The translations under genes and the position numbers were made by a program. The notes under the pieces were generated by a model, which ran no database searches, had not been told where the DNA came from, and worked only from the letters and a program-made list of their open reading frames with translations. 19,999 nucleotides of DNA from Anaerolineae bacterium (lineage in GTDB: Bacteria; Chloroflexota; Anaerolineae; JAFGEY01): contig JAFGIE010000085.1 in the NCBI GenBank assembly GCA_016929775.1, forward strand, positions 1 through 19,999, in the 5' to 3' direction. Of this stretch, positions 1-6,573 are shown one piece after another. Each line of letters begins with the position of its first letter. Within the stretch, counting starts at the first letter, position 1.

Positions 1-816
1 GGCGAGACGGTCACGGTATACGAGGAGAGCGGAAGCTACACCGTCGGCGCGCCCTCCATCAGTCCCAATCGACGCTACATTGGATTCTGCCGCAACGAGC
101 GCGTCGATGCGCCGCGAGGCCCGAACTACACCGGCTTCAAGGAACGCTTCTACCGCGTCAAGGACGGGCGGGTGACGTTAGCCTATCTCGACGGCTCGGG
201 CTGGTTCGACGTGTTCAAGGACACACACCAAGTGGGTCACTTTCAGTTCTGTCCACAGGACAGCACGCTCGCCACGTACTGCCATGAAGGCCCGTGGAAC
301 CTCGTCACGCAGCGCATTTGGCTGCTGGACTTTTGCGCGCGGGAGGCTTGGCCCTGCTTCCGCCAGGAGGAGCAAGACAGCGTCGGACACGAGTTCTGGA
401 CACAGGATGGCTACGTGTTCTTTGACAACCGGGGGCCCGGGCACGACGGCACGATCACGTCGAGCAGGACCCAAGCCGTCGCTACCGAAGTCGAGGTCAA
501 CGAGAATGCGATGGTCCCCTTTGTCGGCTTGGCGGACCGCACCGGGCGCGTGGTGCGGCGGATCGACATGCCCTACTACTGCAACCACTACCACGCCAAC
601 CCCGAGAACACGCTCCTCGTCGGGGACGACGTGGACGAGATTGTCCTGATCGACATCTCTGGTCCGCACGCGAACTTGTCCGTCCTCTGTGCGCACGGCA
701 CGTCGTGGCACACGCAGAACAGCCACTGCCATCCAACGTGGAGCTGGGACGGCAAGCAGATCCTGTACGCCTCCGATCGTGGGGGACGCGTCAACCTATA
801 CCTGGTCGAGCCCTGA
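1..816 (+). CDS. ogl: Oligogalacturonate lyase, 5'-truncated by the window edge
   Basis: Oligogalacturonate lyase (Pectate_lyase22 family, beta-propeller) splits unsaturated digalacturonate from pectin into 5-keto-4-deoxyuronate in the cytoplasm. The frame is open from base 1, so the 271 visible residues are the C-terminal part of a protein usually near 385 residues. An internal GTG at 172 is not the start. The decisive motif is Q239-N-S-H242-C-H244 (visible numbering), which reproduces the Gln-x-x-His-x-His of the Mn-binding site known from the Yersinia enzyme. H196/H198 in NHYHANP would supply the remaining His ligand. Propeller motifs CHEGPWN, GHEFW and HPTWSWDGKQILYASD also fit the family. 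A PL26-like gene follows after 87 nt on the same strand, probably in one transcript, and iolB and kduD, the next pathway steps, lie 4 kb downstream. The identification is confident; the true start is outside the window. Confidence 0.9.
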   Translation, partial: GETVTVYEESGSYTVGAPSISPNRRYIGFCRNERVDAPRGPNYTGFKERFYRVKDGRVTLAYLDGSGWFDVFKDTHQVGHFQFCPQDSTLATYCHEGPWNLVTQRIWLLDFCAREAWPCFRQEEQDSVGHEFWTQDGYVFFDNRGPGHDGTITSSRTQAVATEVEVNENAMVPFVGLADRTGRVVRRIDMPYYCNHYHANPENTLLVGDDVDEIVLIDISGPHANLSVLCAHGTSWHTQNSHCHPTWSWDGKQILYASDRGGRVNLYLVEP

Positions 817-903
817 GCGTGCGCCGCCTCGCCGGGAGAGATGCTACTGTCACGACGAATGTGAGTACCGCGGGTCGTTCTGGACGATGAGGAGTGCGCA
901 GAG

Positions 904-3156
904 ATGTCCGACACCAACTGGCTCTACTTTGAAAAGATCTCCAAGTACGACCGCGCTCGCGAACCGGTGATGGTCAGCGTGCCCTTTGCGGCGGGCGTCC
1001 TGGCCGAAGCGGGCCGCTTTCAGGTGCTCGACGGCGAAGCGACGCTGCCCGCGCAATGCCGCGTGCTCGCCACGTGGCCCGACGGCTCGGTCAAGTGGCT
1101 GCTCGTGCACCTGCAGCCCGATCTGCCTGGCAGCGCATCGCACACGTTGCGGTTCCTGTGCGCCGGCGCGCCGGCGGCAGTGCCTGCCCCCACCGAGCGC
1201 GTCGTCGTCGAGCAGGACCACGATGGGATCGCGATCGACACAGGGCCGTTGGCCTTTCACGTGCCAGCGACCGGCTTTTGGCCTGTGGCGGACGTCCGGC
1301 TCGACGGACGGCGGCTTTGGTCAACAGAGCCCTTTGCCGGGTTCTCGGCACGGCTGGGCGCGCGGAGCCTGCGATCCACCGCGCTGCCGGTCACGCTCGA
1401 GATCGAGGAAGCGGGCCCGTTGCGCGCTGTGGTCTTGGTGCGGGGCAAGCACAGCGATCAGCACGGAGAGGGCTATCTTGACCTGCGGGGACGGATCACG
1501 GCGTACGCGGGCAAGCCGTACGTCGAGGTCGAATACACGTTCCTACACTGCGAGGAAGAGCCGCTGCTCCAGGTCGCCGAGATCACGCTTCCCGTCCGTT
1601 TCGGGGCAGCGCCTGCCCCCGACCTCGCGCTCGGCGAGGGGTACTACCAGACGCGGATCCAGAGGTCAAAGGAGTGCGTCGAGGAGTCCCTCACTGCGGA
1701 GACCCTGCTCTACCAGGCCAACGAGCACTATGTGGAGTGCTTCTATGGCGACTTCTGGGCGGACTGGCGCACTGCAGATGCAGGGCTTGCCGTCTCGCTG
1801 CACCAAGCGCACCAGAACTTTCCCAAGTCGCTGCGCGCGACCCCGGGCGGGATCGAGGTCGGCCTCTACCCCGCCGACTCCCCCGCCCTGGACCTGTACC
1901 AGGGCGTTGGCAAGACGCACCGGCTCTTGCTGCACTTTCACGATGGCAGCACGCCCCTCGATCAGATCTCGACGCGCAGCCTCCAGTTCCAGCTCCCTGA
2001 CCGCCCCGCGCTTGCGCCGGCGTGGTACCGGGAGAACAACCCGTGGCAGATGGACTTTTTCCCGGAGCACGTGCCCGGACGCGTGATGACGCACCTGATC
2101 GAGATGCACGACAGCCGCCCCGAGGCGATGGGCATGATGCACTTTGGAGATGCCCCGGATGCCGGGTACACGGATCAGGGACGTGGACGTGGCAGCACGG
2201 TGTGGGTGAACAACGAGTACGACCGCGCCCACGCCTGCGCCCTGTTCTATGCCCTGACTGGCGAGCGACGCGCCCTGGAGGCGGCGATCGTCGCTGCGCG
2301 GCACTGGCTCGACGTGGACCTGTGCCACTATAGCCCGAACCCCCTCCACCACGGAGGCTTGCGGATCCATACCGCCCACCACGTGACTGGGGGCGTGACG
2401 CCCTCTCACGAGTGGGTCGAGGGTATGCTGGACTACTACTACCTCACCGGGCGACGGGAAGGGCTCGAGGGCGCCGAGATGGTCGCCGCGAACATCATGC
2501 GGCACCTACAAGAGCCCAGGATGCGACAGCCCGGCGCGGCACAGGCGCGAGAGGGCGGATGGGCCATGCGGGCGCTGGTTGCCATGGTGCAGGCAACGGG
2601 CGCAGCCGTCTACCGCCAGGCGCTGGACGAGCTGGTCGAGGTGTTCCTCGCCTGGCCCGCGCAGTATGGCGGCATGCTCGCTCCGTACACCAGCCACAGC
2701 ATGCCGCGTGTGCCCTTTATGATCAGCATCGCGCTAAACTCGCTCGCCCGGTACCTGACGCTCCAGCGCGACGCGCGCATCGAGCAGCTGATCGTCGAAA
2801 CCGCCGATGACTTGCTCGAGCACACCCTCGGGCCGGACGGGATCTTTTTCTACAAGGAGCTGCCTTCCCTCCGCAGGCACGCGCCCACGGTCCACGCCGT
2901 CGAGGCGCTGACACACGCCTATGTGGCGAGTGGAAAGCTCTGCTACCTGCACGCCGCGCTGCGCCAGTTCGACGCGCTGATCCGCCGCCCGGTCGGCGCC
3001 ACCCGGCACGGCGCCAAGCGCGTGGACGAGGACGGCGCCGTGATCCGTGGCTCGGGCGGCGGCAGGACCTTTGCCGCGAGCTACACCTCGCTGATCACGT
3101 TCATTGCCAGTGCGCAACGAGAGGGCCTGCTGGACGGGTACGAGTACCCGGGCTAG
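904..3156 (+). CDS. PcRGLX/YetA-like protein, putative exo-rhamnogalacturonan lyase (PL26-type)
   Basis: A 750-residue protein resembling Bacillus YetA and the fungal exo-rhamnogalacturonan lyase PcRGLX (PL26). The expected domain order is an N-terminal RIFT barrel (about 1-85), a central beta-sandwich (about 90-330) and a C-terminal alpha/alpha toroid (about 340-740). The visible signature is the opening PVMVSVPF, then LPAQCRVLATWPDGSVKW (residues 48-65), typical of this N-terminal domain. The toroid region is rich in His, Trp and Tyr (HHGGLRIHTAHH, EWVEGMLDYYYLTG), as in glycan-active toroids. There is no signal peptide (MSDTNWLYFEKIS), so it should act in the cytoplasm on imported oligosaccharides. 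ATG 904 has GAGGAG nine bases upstream. It follows ogl with no visible terminator, and a strong hairpin lies after its stop. The fold assignment is good; the lyase activity and exact substrate (RG-I or another uronate glycan) are inferred. Confidence 0.8.
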   Translation: MSDTNWLYFEKISKYDRAREPVMVSVPFAAGVLAEAGRFQVLDGEATLPAQCRVLATWPDGSVKWLLVHLQPDLPGSASHTLRFLCAGAPAAVPAPTERVVVEQDHDGIAIDTGPLAFHVPATGFWPVADVRLDGRRLWSTEPFAGFSARLGARSLRSTALPVTLEIEEAGPLRAVVLVRGKHSDQHGEGYLDLRGRITAYAGKPYVEVEYTFLHCEEEPLLQVAEITLPVRFGAAPAPDLALGEGYYQTRIQRSKECVEESLTAETLLYQANEHYVECFYGDFWADWRTADAGLAVSLHQAHQNFPKSLRATPGGIEVGLYPADSPALDLYQGVGKTHRLLLHFHDGSTPLDQISTRSLQFQLPDRPALAPAWYRENNPWQMDFFPEHVPGRVMTHLIEMHDSRPEAMGMMHFGDAPDAGYTDQGRGRGSTVWVNNEYDRAHACALFYALTGERRALEAAIVAARHWLDVDLCHYSPNPLHHGGLRIHTAHHVTGGVTPSHEWVEGMLDYYYLTGRREGLEGAEMVAANIMRHLQEPRMRQPGAAQAREGGWAMRALVAMVQATGAAVYRQALDELVEVFLAWPAQYGGMLAPYTSHSMPRVPFMISIALNSLARYLTLQRDARIEQLIVETADDLLEHTLGPDGIFFYKELPSLRRHAPTVHAVEALTHAYVASGKLCYLHAALRQFDALIRRPVGATRHGAKRVDEDGAVIRGSGGGRTFAASYTSLITFIASAQREGLLDGYEYPG

Positions 3157-3188
3157 CCCGTAGCAAAGGCGTGCGTCCCGACATGTAG

Positions 3189-3222
3189 CGAGGCCCGGAC
3201 CGCATGTGCGGTCCGGGCCTCG
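3189..3222. terminator. Perfect 16-bp inverted repeat between convergent genes, likely bidirectional terminator
   Basis: The arms 3189-3204 and 3207-3222 are exact reverse complements centred on TG, giving a GC-rich stem of about 15 bp with a four-base ATGT loop. It sits between the stop of the YetA-like gene and the stop of the convergent minus-strand gene. Neither side has a good U-tract, so it may end transcription as a strong stem or only protect the 3' ends. Confidence 0.7.
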
Positions 3223-3242
3223 GCTCCATTTCGCGGCGTACC

Positions 3243-3953
3243 TCAGTCGGAGGACGCCGGCTCCTCTGGCGCTGCGGTCTCCTCGGCGGTCTCCGCCTTC
3301 CTTGCCTTGACCTTGTCGTCTATCTCGCGCATCTTTTCCGCGACCCACGCGCTGTGGTCGCGCGGCGCACTTGGCTTGACTTGGACGCCTTCTGTGCCGC
3401 CCTCCCAACGGGTCGCACTGGCGGGGGTCACCGGCATACCCGACATCGCCAGCAGGTCGGCGAACGTGAACGTGCTATAGATAAACTCGTACGTGTCGTG
3501 AAAGACCTCGTACTCGTACTCGGGCGTGCCCTGACCGTAGAGCGTATACTGCTGCCGGTCGTTGTACAGCAGTCGCATGCGGCGTTTGCACGTCTCGCCG
3601 TCCAAGGTAAAGGTGAGCAGGACCTCGAACCCGATCGCAAAGCCCTTGGCGATCTCTTTGTCCTCCAGGATCTTGCAGTCGGGCAACTGCCGCAAGCCCT
3701 CCAGGATGCCCTCGTGTAGTGCGGGCAGGTCCTCCTCCTGCACTGGACCGTCGAGCACGTCGCTCAGATCGCGGGGCGCCACGTAGAACCCGGTCCTCGG
3801 ATCGTCGCCAGGCGAGTAGATAAAGCCGTACTGGTCCGTCATGTCGAACCGGTGCCACTGGAGTGGGCGCCAGAATGAGTAGTCCCAGTCCACGTCACGG
3901 TGGATCCGCAGGCCCTTCATCATCCTGCGCGGGTCTTTCTTGGGGTCGTCCAA
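3243..3953 (-). CDS. Soluble protein of unknown function, possibly PsbP/DUF1795-like
   Basis: I do not recognise a characterised family. The 236-residue product has no signal peptide or membrane segment. A globular region of about 170 residues begins with WDYSFWRPLQWHRFDM, continues through YGFIYSPGDDPRTGFYVAPRDL and ends with YEFIYSTFTFADL. Its tail is charged and Ala/Glu/Lys-rich, probably disordered. Phe/Tyr-rich strands followed by a terminal xxSFxF-type segment recall the Mog1/PsbP/DUF1795 fold, but this is only a resemblance. The start is taken as TTG 3953 because AAGGAGG lies five bases before it; an in-frame TTG at 3971 would lie upstream of that ribosome site, and a double ATG falls about ten codons inside. 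It has its own consensus promoter, interlocked with that of the divergent SHOCT-like gene, which hints at a functional pairing unrelated to pectin. Confidence 0.75.
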   Translation of the reverse strand: MDDPKKDPRRMMKGLRIHRDVDWDYSFWRPLQWHRFDMTDQYGFIYSPGDDPRTGFYVAPRDLSDVLDGPVQEEDLPALHEGILEGLRQLPDCKILEDKEIAKGFAIGFEVLLTFTLDGETCKRRMRLLYNDRQQYTLYGQGTPEYEYEVFHDTYEFIYSTFTFADLLAMSGMPVTPASATRWEGGTEGVQVKPSAPRDHSAWVAEKMREIDDKVKARKAETAEETAAPEEPASSD

Positions 3954-3982
3954 TGTCGCCTCCTTTGTCAAGATCGGCCCGT

Positions 3983-4011
3983 ATTGTACCCGAGCCCTCC
4001 GTTCTTGTCAA
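3983..4011 (-). promoter_or_regulatory. Sigma70-type promoter for the unknown-function gene
   Basis: On the minus strand TTGACA (4011-4006) is followed after exactly 17 bases by TACAAT (3988-3983). Transcription should start near 3976 and give a leader of about 23 nt to the TTG start at 3953. Its -35 shares six of seven bases of TTGTCAA with the promoter on the other strand. Confidence 0.85.
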
Positions 4012-4034
4012 TCTGCAGCGAGTCGATGTATAAT
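4005..4034 (+). promoter_or_regulatory. Sigma70-type promoter for the SHOCT-like gene
   Basis: TTGTCA (4005-4010), an 18-base spacer and a perfect TATAAT (4029-4034) place the transcription start near 4041, about 32 nt before the ATG at 4073. The -35 overlaps the -35 of the divergent promoter by five bases, so two polymerases could hardly bind at once. Confidence 0.85.
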
Positions 4035-4072
4035 CGTGTGCCGTGAGCCGCGCGAAGCGAGAGGAGGGCACG

Positions 4073-4702
4073 ATGAGCGAACGCAGGATCCTGGACATGC
4101 TCGAATCGGGCGTGATCGGCGCCGAGGACGCAGCGAGGCTGCTACGCGCCGTGACAGACGAACCTGAAGCCGAGGGAACGCCGCCAGATCGCGCACCCAC
4201 GCTGGACGCCACGACGTCCCCGAGCGAGCCCGACGAGGCATTGCTTGGCGCCCTCCACGCACAAGCGGCGCGCTGGAAACGGCTGCAGTGGGTTCCGTTT
4301 GCCGTGTCCGCCAGCGTCCTCATGGTCGCGTCGTGGGCACTATGGGAGGTCCATCGCGCCGCCGACGGTCGCATCACGTTTGGGTGGGTCATGTTGCTGC
4401 TCCTTGCCCTGCTCTCCTTGGGCGCGACCGCCGTGAGCGCCTGGATCGTCAACGCCCCCTGGCTGCACGTCCGCATCTCTGGGGGCGACGGCAAGCGCCT
4501 CGCGATCAGCATGCCCCTTCCGCTGGGCCTGCTCGACTGGGGCGTGCGGATCGCTGGGCGTTTCGTCGGCGAGGACCTCTCGACTACCCTCGGCGCCTCT
4601 GCCGAGATGCTGCACGCGCTCCGGCAGACCGGCGATGCGCGGCAGCCGGTCGAGGTCCGGGTCGACGAGGGTGACGAGCGGGTCTACGTGTACATCGGCT
4701 GA
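4073..4702 (+). CDS. SHOCT-like N-terminal domain membrane protein
   Basis: A 209-residue protein. Residues 1-30 (ERRILDMLESGVIGAEDAARLLRAV) match the short helical SHOCT-like/YvlB N-terminal module found in envelope-stress related proteins. An acidic, Pro/Ser-rich linker follows, then two hydrophobic segments (WVPFAVSASVLMVASWALW and WVMLLLLALLSLGATAVSAW). A C-terminal domain begins LHVRISGGDGKRLAISMPLPLGLLDWG, resembling the beta-strand pattern of YvlB/DUF4097-type proteins. By analogy it may be an envelope-stress or membrane-linked regulatory protein; the role is inferred. ATG 4073 is chosen over the in-frame GTG at 4043 because GAGGAGG precedes it by five bases and 4043 lies at the predicted transcription start. 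It is transcribed divergently from the unknown-function gene; the iolB promoter begins 14 nt after its stop. Confidence 0.75.
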   Translation: MSERRILDMLESGVIGAEDAARLLRAVTDEPEAEGTPPDRAPTLDATTSPSEPDEALLGALHAQAARWKRLQWVPFAVSASVLMVASWALWEVHRAADGRITFGWVMLLLLALLSLGATAVSAWIVNAPWLHVRISGGDGKRLAISMPLPLGLLDWGVRIAGRFVGEDLSTTLGASAEMLHALRQTGDARQPVEVRVDEGDERVYVYIG

Positions 4703-4715
4703 GCGGTAGCTCGAT

Positions 4716-4744
4716 TTGACCGAACGGATGCCGCATGGTATACT
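4716..4744 (+). promoter_or_regulatory. Sigma70-type promoter for iolB-kduD
   Basis: TTGACC (4716-4721), a 17-base spacer and TATACT (4739-4744) place the start of transcription near 4751, about 71 nt before the GTG start of iolB. An apparent in-frame ATG at 4735 lies inside the promoter and cannot be a start for this transcript. A weak inverted pair ACACG (4748-4752)/CGTGT (4774-4778) flanks the start region and could be part of an operator, but this is unproven. Confidence 0.85.
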
Positions 4745-4821
4745 CGGACACGTTGCACCCGTTCTCTGTCGATCGTGTTTCACCTGGCGTATCGCGTCGT
4801 TGTACCGAGGGAGGAAACCAC

Positions 4822-5640
4822 GTGACGTTCTTTGCCGCACTGGACACCGGGGACGGACGGAATCCCCTACCCTACAACCCCTGCCGCCTCCTAGACTTTG
4901 ACTTGCTGTTGCTCGATACCGGCGGAACCTACCAGGGCCAGACCGGGGGACGCGAAGTGCTGGCTGTGCTCCTCGGCGGCAGGGCGACGTTCCAGGTTGG
5001 GGAGACGCGTTTTGCCGAGGTCGGCGGGCGCGCCAACGTCTTCTCCGGCAAGCCTCACGCCGTCTACATGCCTGCCGGGGTCGACTATGCAGTCTCGGCA
5101 GCGGGCCCGGTCCAGATCGCGCTGACGAGCGCCCCAAGCGACCTACAGACGGCGCCCTATGTCATCGGTCCCGATCGCGTTACCAGCGGCGTGTGGGGCG
5201 CAGCCAACTTTGCGCGGTACTACAACCAGATCTTGACCGAGGCAGGGCAGCCAGATCTCTCCGCTCGCCGCCTGATCGTCGGCGAGACCTTTACGCCGAG
5301 CGGCAACTGGAGCACCTATCCCCCGCACCGCCACGAGCGAGATGACTTGCCCCGTGAAGCGTACCACGAAGAGATGTACTTTTTCAAGGTCAATCCAGCC
5401 GACGGCTTTGGCATTTGCCGCTACTACACCGACGACGGCGTAGAAGAGAACTATACCGTGCGCGACAACACGATCCTGATGGCCCCCAAGGGGTATCACA
5501 CCGTCGTCAGCGCGCCGGGCTACATGACCTACTATCTCTGGTTCCTGGCGGGCGAGCACCGCCACCAGGCGACCGCCGATGATCCGACGCTGGGATGGGT
5601 CAGCCGCACCGTGCCGATGCTGAAAGAGCTGGGACACTGA
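4822..5640 (+). CDS. iolB: IolB-type cupin isomerase (5-deoxy-glucuronate isomerase family)
   Basis: IolB isomerises 5-deoxy-glucuronate in inositol breakdown; KduI, in the same KduI/IolB superfamily, isomerises 5-keto-4-deoxyuronate in pectin breakdown. Sequence features are of the IolB type: GREVLAVLLGGRA (residues 43-55), FTPSGNWSTYPPHRHE (157-172), then EEMYFF, GFGICRYYTDD and APKGYHTVVSAPGY. Likely metal ligands are H169, H171, E183 or E184, and H226. The 272 residues match the usual IolB length. GTG 4822 is chosen because GGGAGG ends seven bases before it. It is followed one base later by kduD, and ogl lies upstream, while no iolC, iolD, iolE or iolG homologue that I recognise is present. 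I therefore infer that it does the KduI reaction here. Family assignment is firm; the substrate is inferred. Confidence 0.88.
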   Translation: MTFFAALDTGDGRNPLPYNPCRLLDFDLLLLDTGGTYQGQTGGREVLAVLLGGRATFQVGETRFAEVGGRANVFSGKPHAVYMPAGVDYAVSAAGPVQIALTSAPSDLQTAPYVIGPDRVTSGVWGAANFARYYNQILTEAGQPDLSARRLIVGETFTPSGNWSTYPPHRHERDDLPREAYHEEMYFFKVNPADGFGICRYYTDDGVEENYTVRDNTILMAPKGYHTVVSAPGYMTYYLWFLAGEHRHQATADDPTLGWVSRTVPMLKELGH

Positions 5641-5641
5641 G

Positions 5642-6409
5642 ATGGGCATTCTCGATGCATTCAGCCTGAAGGGCAAGGTTGCCCTCGTGACTGGCCCAGG
5701 CCGAGGGCTGGGTCAGGGCATGGCGCTCGGATTGGCAGAGGCAGGCGCCGACGTCGCCGGACTCTACCGTAACACCTACCAGGAGACACAGGCCCAGGTC
5801 GAGGCGCTCGGGCGGCGGTTCCTGCCGATCGAGTGCGACCTCGAATGCGCCACCGTAGACGACCTGTATGCGGTCGTCGAGCGCGTCCAGGCAGAGTTGG
5901 GACGCTTGGACATCCTGGTCAACAACGCCGGCATCATCCGGCGCGCGCCTGCGATCGAGTTCAGCGAGCGAGACTGGGACGACGTCCTCCAAGTCAACCT
6001 CAAAGCCGTCTACTTTCTTTCCCAGGCGGCAGCACGCGTGATGGCGGAGCAGGGCGGGGGCAAGATCATCCACGTCGCCTCCATGCTTTCCTACCAGGGC
6101 GGGATCCGGGTCCCGGCCTACACGGCAGCCAAGAGCGGCATCGCCGGGCTCACGCGTGCCATGGCCAACGAGTGGGCGGCGCTCAACATCAACGTCAATG
6201 CCATCGCCCCCGGCTATATGGCGACCGACAATACCGCGCCGCTGCGCGCCGACCCGGACCGCAATGCCGCGATCCTAGGACGCATTCCCGCCGGGCGTTG
6301 GGGGGAACCGGTGGATCTCAAGGGGGCGGTGGTCTACCTAGCCTCCGCCGCATCGGACTATGTGCACGGCGCCCTCATGCCTGTTGACGGCGCCTGGCTT
6401 GCCCGCTAG
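5642..6409 (+). CDS. kduD: 2-deoxy-D-gluconate 3-dehydrogenase / 2-keto-3-deoxygluconate 5-dehydrogenase (SDR)
   Basis: KduD is a cytoplasmic NAD(P)-dependent short-chain dehydrogenase that reduces 2,5-diketo-3-deoxygluconate to 2-keto-3-deoxygluconate. The 255 residues carry the cofactor motif TGPGRGLGQG (17-26), NNAG (94-97) and the catalytic set N119, S147, Y160 and K164 (YTAAK). KduD-specific stretches are NNAGIIRR, SMLSYQGGIRVPAYTA, NEWAALNINVNAIAPGYMA and the C-terminal VDGAWLAR. ATG 5642 comes one base after the iolB stop with only a weak ribosome site, so translation is probably coupled to iolB. Its product would feed KdgK and KdgA, which are not in this window. A structured intergenic stretch follows its stop. 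Confidence 0.92.
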   Translation: MGILDAFSLKGKVALVTGPGRGLGQGMALGLAEAGADVAGLYRNTYQETQAQVEALGRRFLPIECDLECATVDDLYAVVERVQAELGRLDILVNNAGIIRRAPAIEFSERDWDDVLQVNLKAVYFLSQAAARVMAEQGGGKIIHVASMLSYQGGIRVPAYTAAKSGIAGLTRAMANEWAALNINVNAIAPGYMATDNTAPLRADPDRNAAILGRIPAGRWGEPVDLKGAVVYLASAASDYVHGALMPVDGAWLAR

Positions 6410-6435
6410 AGTGACCTATGCCGGATCGATAGCCA

Positions 6436-6479
6436 CGGCACGCCGCCCAACAGGGCGAACGCAGCCCGGACGCGTGCCG
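6436..6479. other. Nested inverted repeats between kduD and the binding-protein gene
   Basis: An 8-bp outer pair (6436-6443 with 6472-6479, CGGCACGC/GCGTGCCG) encloses a 5-bp hairpin CGCCC-AACA-GGGCG (6444-6457). It lies 27 bases after the kduD stop and lacks a U-tract. It may terminate the iolB-kduD transcript. A short palindrome, GTCGC-T-GCGAC (6495-6505), follows and could be an operator for the importer. I found no convincing -35/-10 pair for the binding-protein gene in the 164-nt gap. Confidence 0.45.
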
Positions 6480-6573
6480 GACACGAAGGGAGGTGTCGCT
6501 GCGACGAACTGACACGGATGTATTGTGTATCGTCTGTCGTGAACGATCAGCCAAAGCAGAATGAGGAGGCAAG

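Noticed and set aside
1666..2505. 279-codon minus-strand frame inside the YetA-like gene
   Set aside because: It is a shadow of a gene with strong family signatures on the plus strand.
4735..4821. ATG 4735 as start of iolB
   Set aside because: It lies between the -35 and -10 of the promoter and adds residues not found in IolB; GTG 4822 has a strong ribosome site and gives the normal length.
6509..6533. Possible promoter CTGACA/TATCGT before the binding-protein gene
   Set aside because: The spacer is only 13 bases and no better pairing was found.
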